From Hermatobates lingyangjiaoensis (taxonomy: Eukaryota; Arthropoda; Insecta; Hemiptera; Hermatobatidae): a DNA stretch of 64,000 nt. The position numbers and the translations under genes were made by a program. Location: NCBI GenBank assembly GCA_026182355.1, contig JAPFBL010000001.1:1364001-1428000 (forward strand), read 5' to 3'. Under the pieces are notes generated by a model that was given only the letters and a program-made list of their open reading frames with translations, was not told the origin of the DNA and made no database searches. Of the stretch, positions 47,903 through 58,840 are shown piece after piece (the first letter of the stretch is position 1; every line of letters starts with the position of its first letter).

Positions 47903-49738
47903 TTCCAAAGTAGAAAGACATCACCTGCGCTTGTTATCACATTTGTTGAACGCATAGTACTCGCTGGAAACGCGAATAGCTTGGTTTCCAGTGATATTAA
48001 AATGAGTCACTATATAGTTGTAAAAACAAATGGTTGTTATGAATTTAAATTAACATGTTGAATAAAAAATATTTTTATAATAAAGACAATTAAAAAATAA
48101 AAAAACAACTTAAGAAACGAGTTATTAGTTGGAATTTCATTGTAAACTAGTAATTAAATCGGGAGGTACTAAACTAACATTCTGAATAAAAAGTATCGTC
48201 CTAATAAACAAAATTCAAAAATAAGAAAACTTAATATCTAAGTTATTAGTTGGAATTTTATTGTAGCCGGGTAGTTAAGGCAGGAGATATTTCGCTTTAA
48301 ACAAGATTTTTAAGTTTTTACGATTTTTTTTCTCTGATATAGTAATGTGATACTATTTTATAATAAATCTTTCATGAACTTAACTGTTATAAGTTAACAG
48401 AGCATGTAATAAATTCATTTTTTAACATTTTCTGATTTTGCACGACTATATATTATTGGTTTAGTTTAAAATTACATTTTCTGAAACAATTTATATAGTC
48501 AATTTTTCAAAAGTCACCAATAAAGTCAGTTTATCTGAACTAGTCCAATTTTTTAAGATCAGTTAACAGCTATTCTAATAGGAAATACTATAATTGAAGG
48601 TACAATTGAATATCTTAAAGCTTAAGCGATCAAAGCTACAGTCTATGCGTACCGAGACAGGACAAGTACACAAGAGTGACAGAGATATTTCTTGATTAAT
48701 TATAAAAATATAAATATATGATGTTTCAAGACTTGAATTACTACTGGTGTCAAAATAAATATTAATAATAAAACCTGAAAAAGTCATCGTCTAATATGTT
48801 TAAAATATTTTTCCTTTATGCTTGTGTTTATTTGGAATATGAAAAAAGTTTAAAGTACAACATTTTTTTTTGTAACATAATCCGTCAAGGAGCATGGTTG
48901 TTAAAGCAATCTCGACTCGGAATTACAATGAGGACAAAACAAATGGGCAAGGAGAATTCTCAGAGGCCCTGGGGACCACACCACCAGCCTTGGATTTTAT
49001 TAATTCTGTAAAAAAAATACTAGTTAGTTAGTTCAATTGACCTATATACTTCACTTTTTCTTTTCATTTATATTCTAAAGCAAGTGTCACATCGAACAAT
49101 TATTTGTAGCAAGCAAAAGAAAATCATATTTCTAAAAATATTTTGACTTTAGTAATACATTTTTTATATAAAATTTTATAATTGTTTTTTATATTTTCTT
49201 ATAAAATACATAAAATATCAATACATATTAACCCTTAAGAAGAGCTAAAGAAGAAATATGATTTAGTTCAAAAGAAGATTAAATTAAACATTAATAGAAT
49301 GAAAAAAATATTTAGATTTTATTATAGTACTTCATAATTTAAAATGAAAAATGCATTTCAAATCAAATCAATTTTTTTAAATAATAATATATATCCTATC
49401 AAATAATTATTAAAAAAAAGAAAAAGAAAAGAACAGTATAAAGGTCAAATTTAAAGAGTAAGTACCATTGTGTTGTCAATATATTTTTAGAATGATTTAA
49501 TTTAAGTATAGATAAATAAATTTAAAAAATAGAAATATGAACTTCTTTATAATAACTATCTAGATATAGCAACATGATAAAGACAACACAACTTTCTTGA
49601 GCAGAAACGAAATCAAATGATTTACTCGAATTTATATAAATTGATTAACTATAGGAATCAGTTCATCAAAAGACGTTGTAAAAAATATTAAATACTTTGT
49701 ATTTATCCGAATAAATAAATATCGTGCTGACAAATTGA
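47903..49738. other. AT-rich tract, nothing recognised
   Basis: A short internal repetition (GTTATTAGTTGGAATTT near 48120 and 48240) hints at an old tandem duplication of about 125 bp. Other frames are low-complexity. Confidence 0.4.
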
Positions 49739-49757
49739 TTTCTTAACCGTGTGTTTC

Positions 49758-49850
49758 TTAGCATATGAAAAAGGTTTTAAATAAATTCCAAAATGTTGCT
49801 ATTGAGAGTTTAATTTGAACCTGAAGAACTGACCGAGTCCCGATAAACTT
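49758..49850 (+). repeat. Degenerate copy of the 63.3-kb motif element
   Basis: ATATGAAAAAGGTTTTAAAT (49763-49782) is identical to the start of the motif at 63321, but the second stem half has changed from AAAACCGAAAC to AAATTCCAAAA, so the hairpin is lost. Confidence 0.5.
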
Positions 49851-49902
49851 TAATTATATACATCATGATTTGTTTTATTGACCCAATATTTATATGATGT
49901 AA

Positions 49903-50055
49903 TTTTTTTGAGGGTTGAGCTCTAATGATTTGAAACTAGTCCTTTGCTGACGATAATTTAGGGCTGAAGATTATGCCCTGGAGATGACTTACATATATGT
50001 CAAAATATCGGCAAAAGGACTAGTTTAATCATTAGACCTCAACCCTAAAAAAAAA
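49903..50055. repeat. 153-bp inverted-repeat element with folded motif
   Basis: The arms 49903-49954 and 50005-50055 are reverse complements (AGGGTTGAG, TCTAATGATT and ACTAGTCCTTT on the left). Inside lies CTGGAGA (49978-49984), T, GAC paired with GTC (49986-49988 with 49999-50001), then AAAA in place of GAAA. The element is bounded by T and A runs. No clear target duplication. Confidence 0.65.
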
Positions 50056-50079
50056 TACACCATTTAATTATATATATAT

Positions 50080-50185
50080 AAAGATTTCACATAAACACGT
50101 GAAATAACAATCAATGATCAAACCACAATATAAAATGGGAAAACAAGAATAAGATTTTCCAACCGTAACATGCCGTCTTCGTAAG
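50080..50185 (-). repeat. Penelope-type tail and arm, truncated
   Basis: The tail (GATTTCACATAAACACGTGA) and arm (CAATGATCAAACCACAATAT, then TTTTCCAACCGTAAC) match the left end of the element at 50499-50612. The arm breaks off after GTCTTCGT. The left side abuts a short (AT)n tract (50070-50081). Confidence 0.65.
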
Positions 50186-50783
50186 CGTTTAGAACGTTGA
50201 CCAGGCTGTGTGTGAATAGGAAATCCAGGAAGGTATTATTTCCCGTGCAGGAGAAAAGAGAGAAAACATATTACAACGGGAAGTTAAATAAAGCTATAAA
50301 TGTATAAATTGTTTTAACTATATACTATAAAAGTATATGATACAATAAAAGAGGGAAATCGGATTATAAGAGAGGTTTATTAAATTAATATATTCACACA
50401 TATTAGTTTATAAGGAGATAAACATATTTTAATATGTTAAGATTGCTTTTAAATATTTTATTACGTATATTACGTACTTACGTACTTAATTACGTATAAA
50501 AACATTTCACACAAACACATGAAATAACAATCAATGATCAAATCACAATATGAATTGGGAAAACAATACTAAGATCTTTCAACCGTAACAAGCAGTCATC
50601 GTCAGAGTCAAAAACCCAACTGAAACACTAGATGCAGAAAACATCTGGTGAGGGGTTGAGAAGAGTGGGAGGAAAGAGTGGTATTTTAAAAGGGTGAAAG
50701 TGCAGGAAAGGACCAATGTCCAGAAAGAGATGTTTGGGGAAACAAAGGAGTACAGTAAGAAAGAATAAAAAAAAAACTATCCG

Positions 50784-51146
50784 CTAGCTGTCAACCCTCT
50801 TAGAAGAGGCTATTTCCCTCGTAACGAAAGTATCAAGTTTGAAGAGATCGTTACTAATGTTTATAATATTTGATCTATTAAATTTAATTAGAAACGATTC
50901 AATAATATTTCTTAACAACATTGATTTTTCATAGGTAATAAATCTAGCTCCTATCCAATCAATATGATGATTTTCATTTTTTATATGCAAGAATAAGGCA
51001 CTCCTTTTTTCCTGTCTACTTACGTTGTATTGGTGTTGTTTTACACGTGTCTTTAATGATTTACCAGTTTGACCAATATAAATTTTGTGGCAATTTTAGC
51101 ACGCAATTTTATAAATACCACCGGACTCCAATTCCCTAGGAGAGTT
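50784..51146 (-). pseudogene. Penelope-like GIY-YIG endonuclease with one stop
   Basis: Reading leftward, ENSPRELESGGIYKIAC, a stop (51098-51096), NCHKIYIGQTGKSLKTRVKQH, then SALFLHIKNENHHIDW and a C-terminal helix with RNIIES. GGIYKI and YIGQTG are the GIY-YIG core, TRVKQH carries the conserved Arg, and the HHIDW region is typical of the family. It differs from the 33.5-kb copy (VYLLKC, FYVG), so two different Penelope-like lineages are present. The in-frame stop and missing RT show that it is dead. Confidence 0.85.
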
Positions 51147-51202
51147 TTCTTCTCAACCCCTCACCAGATGTTTTCTGCATCTAGTGTTTCAGTTGGGTTT
51201 TT

Positions 51203-51247
51203 GACTCTGACGAAGATCGCTTGTTACGGTTGAAAGATTTCAGTCTT
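51203..51247 (+). other. Folded core motif in right arm
   Basis: GACT (51203-51206), CTGACGA (51207-51213), one extra A, a GATCG/CGGTT stem with one mismatch (51215-51219 with 51227-51231), GAAA (51232-51235), AGTC (51242-51245). Two alternative pairings are possible after GAAA: AGTC with the initial GACT, or AGAT with GTCT as a small hairpin leaving a TT, the UH cleavage position of a hammerhead. The inverted left arm holds the mirrored copy (50577-50609). Confidence 0.55.
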
Positions 51248-51327
51248 GTTTTCCCATTTCATATTGTGGTTTGATCATTAATTACGTATATAAGTTTTTT
51301 GTTTTAACTTAAAAAAAAAAATTAGTG

Positions 51328-51456
51328 AGAAGTTGAACCAGTAGGTTTCATTCTTTGCTCATGTGCATCGATGTCATTGTGTAATCTATTACTACATATG
51401 CCTGTTATGCATATCATGCGTAGTTGTATATTTGTAAATAAAGTTGATAAAAAAAA
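51328..51456 (+). repeat. LINE-like 3' tail, copy 2
   Basis: Nearly identical to 3551-3681, with AATAAA and an A-run (51449-51456). It lies 38 bp beyond the Penelope-like element's target duplication. Confidence 0.6.
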
Positions 51457-51519
51457 ACTTAAAAAATATTCCTGGATTTTTTTGTTTTAGAGTATTGAAT
51501 TTTTGCTGTCGAAATGACT

Positions 51520-51790
51520 ATATAAATGGGTGCATTAACTGTTGCAGTGAAGGTGGCCGGTCTGGAGGAGGTTGCGTGGAGTTACTGGAGCACCAATGGA
51601 GGCAGAAGGGCGAGGGGCGAGGAGGAAGTGCAGCTGGAGGCGTGTCCAGTGCAGGTGGCTGACCCGCTGACCAGCCTGCCCTCTCGACCCTCGTCTCATT
51701 ATCTCCTCCTTCCTACCCTCCCCGCAAAGCCCTCCTGCCAAACCTCTCCACACACACACACTTCTCCAACGAAACCGCCTCATTTAAACA
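51520..51790. other. GC-rich island with overlapping frames
   Basis: Purine-rich left half (GGAGGAGG, GGGCGAGGGGCGAGGAGG) and pyrimidine-rich right half ending in CACACACACAC (51749-51760). Three frames overlap, the longest a 95-codon plus-strand one that is biased by composition. No domain is seen. Confidence 0.3.
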
Positions 51791-52596
51791 AGATAGCAAT
51801 TATATCCATATAAAACATGTATTACATTAGTGTTATATATAAAATACTAAACAAGTTATCTTAAAAAAAAAATAGCAACCACCAAAGTAGATTACAATAA
51901 ATAATATTTCATTTATATCTAATCTTTTTTTTTTTTGAGCGGACATTAAGTGAATCAAGATTCAATTCACAACATAAGACATTCTTGAAATTGATAAATG
52001 ACACTGACCTGTACAAATTATGAATTACGTTAACATTTACATATTCTTTGTAATTTGATTAAATGAGATTGGTATAATGTATGATTAATATTATTGATAT
52101 TAATGTGATTTTGTAAGATTTGTATATAGTACGAGTAATATTTGTGTAATAAAAATACTTATATTTTCTATGCGATATTGTTATATAAGAAATATAAATA
52201 GTCTAATTAATAATACTTACATTTTATGTGTAAAAATCTTGTATATAGTCCAATTAAACTATAGTTTTAAGTCATATGATTGTTATATATTATGTATTTA
52301 CAAGAATGTATAACTTGCATGTAATACAATAAAGTGAAACATGTTGCAAAAAAAATTACAATATAGTAAACCCTTAACTCAATTAGTTAATAATTCATTA
52401 TTCAATAATAAAGGAAGATTATTGAACACGCTTTCAAACTAACGAAAAGTGAAAGATAGTCTATATGCGAAAAACAAATACACTTGTCTTAAACAATTTG
52501 TATAAGTAAGTTTATAAAGAATGCTGGGAAGAAATTTTAAATAACCTCCTGAAAAGTTACACCCTGTTAAAGTAATATCAATTTCAGATAGCACTC
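51791..52596. other. AT-rich tract, nothing recognised
   Basis: TTGTATATAGT-CAATTAA words recur near 52120 and 52240, suggesting an old tandem duplication of about 120 bp. No other feature. Confidence 0.4.
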
Positions 52597-52608
52597 CCCC
52601 CCCCCCCC
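52597..52608 (+). repeat. Poly(C) run
   Basis: Twelve C residues, unusual in this AT-rich window. Confidence 0.85.
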
Positions 52609-52913
52609 ACAGAAATTTGAAATATTTCAAATTATTCCTGGGGTTAATTTGAAGTTGATTGTATAACATAATACAGAAAAGTAATCTGTTCTGAATGTCT
52701 CTATTCACAGAGGAAGAGAGAGTAAATAGACGATGATGGAGTAGAGTGCTGATTTGAGATATGGGTATGTTCGGTAGAGGAAAGAGAAGAAGAAGTTAGT
52801 GGGGAAACAAAATTGAGAAAAAAGCGATAGAAGAGATAGTAGGGAGAACTTGAACTAAAGAAGGTGAGAGATGGTTACATCACTCTTAAGGATAATGAGT
52901 GATAAGAGAGTTC

Positions 52914-53390
52914 AAGCAAGAGGATAAGAGAGAAGAAGGAAAGGTAGGTACCATATAAGAAGATGGGGGGTAAGAGAGGATAAGAGAGAAGAAGGAAAGG
53001 TAGGTACCATATAAGAAGATGGGGGTAAGAGAAGATAAGAGAGAAGAAGGAAAGGTAGGTACCATATAAGAAATGGGGGGTAAGAGAGGATAAGAGAGAA
53101 GAAGGAAAGGTAGGTACCATATAAGAACATGGGGGGTAAGAGAGGATAAGAGAGAAGAAGGAAAGGTAGGTACCATATAAGAACATGGGGGGTAAGAGAG
53201 GATAAGAGAGAAGAAGGAAAGGTAGGTACCATATAAGAAGATGGGGGTAAGAGAAGATAAGAGAGAAGAAGGAAAGGTAGGTACCATATAAGAAGATGGG
53301 GGGTAAGAGAGGATAAGAGAGAAGAAGGAAAGGTAGGTACCATATAAGAACATGGGGGGTAAGAGAGGATAAGAGAGAGAAACAATCTAA
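52914..53390 (+). repeat. 55/56-bp minisatellite, eight units
   Basis: GGTACC marks each unit at 52947, 53003, 53058, 53113, 53169, 53225, 53280 and 53336, spacing 56, 55, 55, 56, 56, 55, 56. The unit is purine-rich with an ACCATATAAG segment. Unit variants after ATAAG (GATGGGGGG, GATGGGGG, ATGGGGGG, CATGGGGGG) are not in a simple order, which suggests shuffling by unequal exchange. The minus strand lacks stops in all three frames, so repeated peptide frames of up to 157 codons result without meaning. Confidence 0.95.
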
Positions 53391-53830
53391 CTCTTACACT
53401 ATCAAAGGAGAATCATAGTGGAAGAGAAGACAGATATATATCAATAAGGAATAGAGAGTGCTAGAGAATGAGAGAGCGAGTTACGTGTAGAATCGAGGGG
53501 AAGAATCGAAATGAAAGATAGGAATATTTGTAACTAATTCACATACATGAGATAATTATGAGAGGATAAAGAATGATAGAAAATAATAAATAGCAAACTG
53601 AAAAAAGGAACAAGTAGGGAAAGGAGAGCTGAAGAGGAGTGATAAAAAGTGACAATGTGAGGAGAGGAGTGATAGAAAGTTACAAGAGAAATAAAAACAG
53701 AAGGAGAACATTTCAATTAATTCTACTAAAAGAGGAATGATGGATAGGTAGTGATAAAGAGTGGTATAGAGAGTGATAATGAATGGTCAGAGACTAGGAA
53801 AACAGGAGAAAAAGCAAATGACTTCTAACT
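53391..53830 (+). repeat. Purine-rich (GA) tract
   Basis: Strongly purine-rich with recurring GAGTGATA and GGAGAA words (for example AGAGTGATAATGA near 53770), probably an eroded extension of the minisatellite. Confidence 0.6.
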
Positions 53831-54564
53831 AATTCTATTTTAAAAGCATGCAACGATATAAAAACTAAAGAAAACAGATAATACGGATTGATTATTATTT
53901 TTTATTATCATTCTTTTATGTGATAATAAAACTGATCCTCCTTTATAGAGTATCCTAGTCAATGACTCTCCGACGGATACTGGAGTAGCTATCTCCTTAA
54001 GTAGGCCCTAAACTAAACCATACTATACGATGTAAGGAAAGTACAATTTATTTTTCATTGTAATGAAACGAGAGTGATGTTACATATGTAAAATACCATT
54101 TAAAACGGCTACAAGGAATACTAAACCATATATTTTTGACAAGGATATCTTTAAAGTTTAAGCATGACTCAACTAGTGATGCCTAATAAATTTGTTGAAT
54201 AGTTAATCTAATACAAATGCAGTGGAAAATAGATCTAAAATAATTTAAACGAAGAAAAAATGGTATAAAATAATGCACTTTTAATGGATATTACAGTTCC
54301 CTTTAAAAATAAAATAGCGCTCCAAAATGTTGTTCATCACCTTGACTTCATCTGAACTTATTCATCAATTTGCCCCGAATGACTTAAGTTCATGGGCTAT
54401 GTTTAAGCCTTATGCTTGCGACCTAATGCTTGGATGTTGTTTCAAATATTTTAGTTTGTCTTCATGCGTATATAAATAATTTATAATCCACATTTAAAAT
54501 CTTCAAATGACTGTTAATTATTAAACATTAATTAATTAATATTGTATGCATACTATTTAAAACT
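53831..54564. other. AT-rich tract, nothing recognised
   Basis: No feature supported apart from a small balanced patch near 53930-54010. Confidence 0.45.
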
Positions 54565-54671
54565 GGATAAATAAACAAAAGTCTACATACAAACGAAGTT
54601 TCATTCAACTGAATAAAACTTTTATAGTTGAATAAAACTTCATTTGTGTGGAGACTTTTGTTTGTTTATCC
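54565..54671. repeat. 107-bp inverted repeat
   Basis: GGATAAATAAACAAAAGTCT at the left is mirrored by AGACTTTTGTTTGTTTATCC at the right. The arms (about 48 bp) continue inward to GAAGTTTCATTCAACT and AGTTGAATAAAACTTC. Two short A/T spacers. No protein or target duplication. A MITE-like fold-back or a local inverted duplication. Confidence 0.8.
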
Positions 54672-55929
54672 CTTTTACCTCAGAATGAGTAAATACCACA
54701 CAGTTACGGATTGTACAACTAATGATTTATTCAAAACTACTCCGTAAGGCTCACCATTTAGACGTAGCTGTTGGTAATAGTTGTTGAAATTGTTAGAACA
54801 GCATCATCAAATTTGCAATACTCTCACAATGGAAACAAAAAAAAACTGATCTACAGTGAGATAATGTCCGGTTCCGGCGATATGCTTCTAGATTAAAAAA
54901 AAAAACAAAAATCAAACTAAAAGTATGGCTTCTGTATTAGATTATATTTCAGTGTTATGATCTTGAAGTTACAAAAACAAAACAGAGATTTATATCAAAT
55001 CGATGAGGATTTTATATCTATTCATCTTTAGAAATTTAATAATATTATTTCTTAAATAATTCATGAAACCAAGGACTCTTTACTTTCAGGACACGAATGT
55101 TAATAACACCCAATGATATAGTTCTTGGAATGAATTCTACCCTGAAGCATGCCATGCATGCCTCTGTAATTCGTTGTTTACAATGGAAGAAATCCTTCTT
55201 TTCTATAAAAGTTGAAATTTGATAATGTATATGAACATAATCAAACATTATTTCTTAACAGTATATCAACAGCATTAAGAAATAATGTTTTATCAATAGA
55301 CATTACAAATTACAAAAATTCTTCAACATTTCTTTCCAAACAAAGTGAGTATTATATAATAAGAGGGGAAAAAAAGCTTTAATTTGTTTTAGCCATTTAA
55401 ACATGTACTGTAAAGATTAACTGAATATTAAAAAATGTGTGCTTTTTTTTTTGTTCAAATAATCAGAATTAAATCTTCCAGTAAATACTTTATAAAGCTT
55501 TTATTAACAGAAAAGATAGTCTTTTCCTAATCCACATACTTTGGAAAAACAAACCTTAGTTTGCTTTGAGAATCTAATTAGACATTATTAGTTCGTAAGT
55601 TATTCATTTATTTAATAATATCAGAAGCAAAATATAAACAGCATGATGCGTAGGAATTGAAAAACAGGTACGTTTAACATTTTACAAGACCATTCCTGAC
55701 AATATAATCAGGTTTTTTATTGAATAAACGTTTATTTAATTTTAATACAGAAAGGAATCAATTTATTAGGTTTGATAAATATTAACCTTGAGAGCAATAT
55801 GAAACAGGGCTTGATTCCTTAGTTGTAAATTTGGAATAATATTCTGAACATTATTAAAAGAGTCAATTATTTTTTAATTTGTATACTTGTGGTTTGAAAT
55901 CCAGAGAACACTAAAGCATGTTGGATTGA
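54672..55929. other. AT-rich tract, nothing recognised
   Basis: AAATAATGTTT words at 55240 and 55280 are in inverted orientation (TTATTTCTTAACAG, TTAAGAAATAATG) and could form a 12-bp hairpin. No other feature. Confidence 0.4.
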
Positions 55930-56110
55930 TAACTGTTTGCCAGTGAAGTTACTGTTTAAAAAGTATTGGGAGAGCCTTGTAGTGCGCAGTACTGCACAGT
56001 TCGCTAAGGAGGTGGCAAGTACTGCCTTTTCTGCTTGGCAACCCTCCGTCCTCTTCGCTGAACATTACCTCTAACCACTTTCATTCCGCCTCAAGCTAAA
56101 TTCAACAAAT
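55930..56110. other. Base-balanced island, not identified
   Basis: Short GC-richer patch with TGCGCAGTACTGCACAG (near-palindromic, 55982-55998) and CAGTACTGC/AAGTACTGCC words. Regulatory or repeat origin unknown. Confidence 0.3.
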
Positions 56111-56840
56111 ATTTTTCTTTACGACCTAAAGCGTCTTTTTACCGCATTTATTCCACCTACTTGAACTGTTATACCACTTTCACAAATATAATTGGATACT
56201 ATTTGGTTATATTTTTAATTTTCAAAACACCTACTCATAAAAGTTTCCAACACCAGTTTCGTAAACACACAACTCAACTTGTTGTGTTGTCTTCAACCTT
56301 CAGCTTCTTATAATCATTTTCTATTCTTCTAATTCATTCGTTCAAACTTTACAAAAGAAATTTAGAACTCATGTGAAAATAATCTTGATATTTTTTTTAT
56401 TTCATAGTGAATGATTAATACACAAGAATGATTTCCTTTAATTTATCTTTCATGTTCCCATTATTTTGAAATACGAATTTGAAAGTGAGAATGTATCATT
56501 ACTCAAAAAACATTATTATTTTTTGAAAGCCACAATCTAATAAAATGTTTTATTACAAGTTAAGTTTATAAATAAGATAATTTAAAGTTACCTATTTTCC
56601 TTTATTTTATTAAATTTTATATTAGATTCATATTAATATTAGACCTGGAAAAAATAGACAACATCGGTTACACACACGGGGATTGACAGCATGAGAGTCG
56701 TGAATATCTTTCCTGTTTGGGAAAATGTCTGACTAATATAACAGCCTATTAATATCTATGGTTGTTGGTATACCATTTAAATAAAACAAAACATATAACA
56801 TTGCATTTTAATTATGTTCGTACTATTCAAATTTGTTATT
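56111..56840. other. AT-rich tract, nothing recognised
   Basis: No feature supported. Confidence 0.45.
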
Positions 56841-57346
56841 AGAAAATTAAGCCGTTATGTAACTTAACCTTCAAGAGGCCTGGTTAGCTCAGTGGTTAAC
56901 GTACTCTCCTCTGGCCTGGTAGTCCGGACTTTGATCCCCACCTAGCCCTCGATTTATTCACGGGGGAGGTGAAATAAATCTGAGTACATCGTCCCTCGGA
57001 AAGGACCTTAAGCCGTCGGTCCCGAGCTTGTACGAAGTCAGGTACTCGTTAAAGATCCCTACTCAAAATGCACTTGAGTCAGGCAAAATTTATGACTTCC
57101 AATGTAGAATCTGTAGAATCACAGATCAAAAAAAAATCCGTTAAATGGTTGACATTATCACCCGCTATGGGATCAGTTTAAACAATAAAGAAAAAAAAAC
57201 ATAACCATCACTGGCACAATCTGCCTAATTAAAGAGTATGATTCCATTAAAGATATTACTTAGTGAAGCTGAAATGCCCATTAGGGGAACAAGTCAGAAA
57301 AAAGCCTCTTTGTGTAAAGAAAATGAATTTATACTTCAACTTTGTC
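56841..57346 (+). repeat. Local duplication copy 1, interrupted by a SINE
   Basis: 56841-56873 and 57211-57346 match 58841-59001 in order (AGAAAATTAAGCC, CTGGCACAATCTGCCTAATT, GGAACAAGTCAGAAAAAA, CTTCAACTTTGT). The SINE lies between the two parts. Confidence 0.85.
56874..57198 (+). mobile_element. tRNA-derived SINE with target duplication
   Basis: A 325-bp element flanked by ACTTAACCTTCA (56862-56873) and ACATAACCATCA (57199-57210), an imperfect 12-bp target duplication. The head is tRNA-like: the A box TAGCTCAGTGG (56885-56895) matches the Pol III consensus perfectly, and a degenerate B box (TTTGATCCC, 56932-56940) follows at tRNA-like distance. The body contains GGAAAGGACCTTAAGCCGTC and CGTTAAAGATCCCT, then an A-rich 3' end. 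The partner LINE is not evident. The empty site survives at 58841-59001. Confidence 0.9.
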
Positions 57347-57963
57347 TAATAAACAGTAAGAACAGTTTTTGTTAAAATAAGTACAAAAAGTAATTAAATT
57401 TTGTAATTCTAGCAAAAAGTTACTTGCATATGACTTTTCTTCGCATATTTAACTGTACAATTATAGCTATTCGATAGCATTTGTTTCTAGAGTAAATTTA
57501 TAGTTATATCGACAAGAATAAAAATAGCTTTAGAACCTCTTTAACAACATATTTACAAATTTTATTTTTGTGAAACCATTTTATTTTTCAGAATTCAATA
57601 AATTTATAACTATAACTAGAACAATTTTTGGTTCATCAAATCTCATTTCAGAAATTTCCATACATCCCATTACTAGAATTATATTTGTTTTATTGTGGTT
57701 TTAATGGTATAGTTTTTTCCAAAAAATGGAATAATTATTCATTTTGTTACAGAATTATAATTGATGATGGTTGTCGTTTTTAAGCCTTATATTATGATCA
57801 AGGTTAAGCGAGGGAATTGATATCAGGGAACTGTGCCTCAAAACATTTACAAATGTGTTAGCCACCCGTCTTCAATGTGACACTAGTTACAACTTAGAGA
57901 ATTTTGGATAGGACAAATCGCCCGATATCTGGCAATGAGTTCATGGAACTGGATAGTCTGGCA
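57347..57963. other. AT-rich tract, nothing recognised
   Basis: A balanced patch from about 57790 (TTAAGCGAGGG, ACTGTGCCTC) is unidentified. Confidence 0.4.
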
Positions 57964-58065
57964 TCGGTATACGAGATATAGGACTTTATAGGACATTCTA
58001 TAATCTATATTCTATATTCTAAATTCTATATTCTATCTTTAAAGGACTCGTATAGGACATTCCTA
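57964..58065 (+). repeat. Short tandem patch (ATTCTAT)n inside a TATAGGACATTC repeat
   Basis: ATATTCTAT-type units repeat about five times (57999-58036), and TATAGGACATTC occurs on both sides (57987-57998 and 58051-58062). The longer word suggests a duplication around an expanded microsatellite. Confidence 0.75.
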
Positions 58066-58840
58066 ATCAGAACTGACCATAACCGGGATATCACTCTATG
58101 TTATCGCTGAGCACATTGAAAATCTTTTCACTTAACCAAGTCGCCGGCATTTATTAGTTTAATTAAAAGCTGATGATTAAACCATTAACTAGCGAAGCTA
58201 ATTAAACAATCAGTTATAAAATCCTCATCGAAATTAAATTTTAAAATAGGCAGTTATGTTCTGATAATACAATAAAAAAATTAATTTCTATTAAATTAAA
58301 TAAAACTCTGGAATAACCTGCACTCATATCCATTAAATCGAAAAGTAATATTAATCTTAATGCTAAATTAATAATTTATTCCATTATTGTTTCCAATTTT
58401 GAATTATACTTTTATCAATTATATTAAAAATGTCATGAATTATTTATACTTAATCATTTTTAAGAATGTTTGAAATAATGTCTTAGAAATTACTGCGGGA
58501 GTTTTTCATCATCCCCATATTCTAAAGCTCCCAAGAATTTTAAAAATAAGGGATTAAAATATATTAACTAAAACATACTATTATACGCATGTAAATATTG
58601 AAATAAGTATAAAAAAAATATTACACTGTTTCACTGTTTCAGATGTGAAACACTGAAAATAAAGTTAGAGTTAATGACTTGATGAATATACTTGTACTAT
58701 GACTTGATCAATAAGAATAACTCATCATATTGTGTAAACTACTCAGACACCAAGAAGTATAATATGTGTTTATTGTTTTAATGTTGCATACTTCTTCATT
58801 TAAGCTAAATCAATGTACATGCCTCAATTCTTCATTGATT
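58066..58840. other. AT-rich tract, nothing recognised
   Basis: A small inverted word, CACTGTTTCA/TGAAACACTG (58624-58654), could form a hairpin. No other feature. Confidence 0.4.

Larger units (their letters stand above)
50486..51290 (-). mobile_element. Penelope-like element with inverted terminal repeats, tail and 13-bp target duplication
   Basis: The target duplication TTAATTACGTATA is perfect at 50486-50498 and 51278-51290. Between them are a 33-bp tail (50499-50531), a left arm (50532-50664), an interior with an endonuclease remnant (50784-51146, minus strand) and a right arm (51149-51277) that is the near-perfect reverse complement of the left. Terminal repeats in inverted orientation plus a short one-sided tail are a known configuration for Penelope-like elements. 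The reverse transcriptase is absent, so the copy is non-autonomous. Confidence 0.85.

Noticed and set aside
51203..51247. A confirmed hammerhead ribozyme
   Set aside because: One extra base lies between CTGANGA and stem II, and stem I is not convincingly paired; kept only as hammerhead-like.
51526..51813. 95-codon frame over the GC-rich island
   Set aside because: Overlapping frames on both strands, composition-driven, ending in a CA repeat.
52875..53385. Three overlapping minus-strand frames of 103-157 codons
   Set aside because: They are the same minisatellite read in three frames; the 55/56-bp period is not a multiple of three and simply lacks stops.
52914..53390. CRISPR array
   Set aside because: Units are contiguous and near-identical with no unique spacers, in eukaryotic DNA.
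56881..56950. A functional tRNA gene
   Set aside because: The A box is perfect but the B box is degenerate, the acceptor stem does not pair, and the sequence continues as a 325-bp SINE with target duplications.
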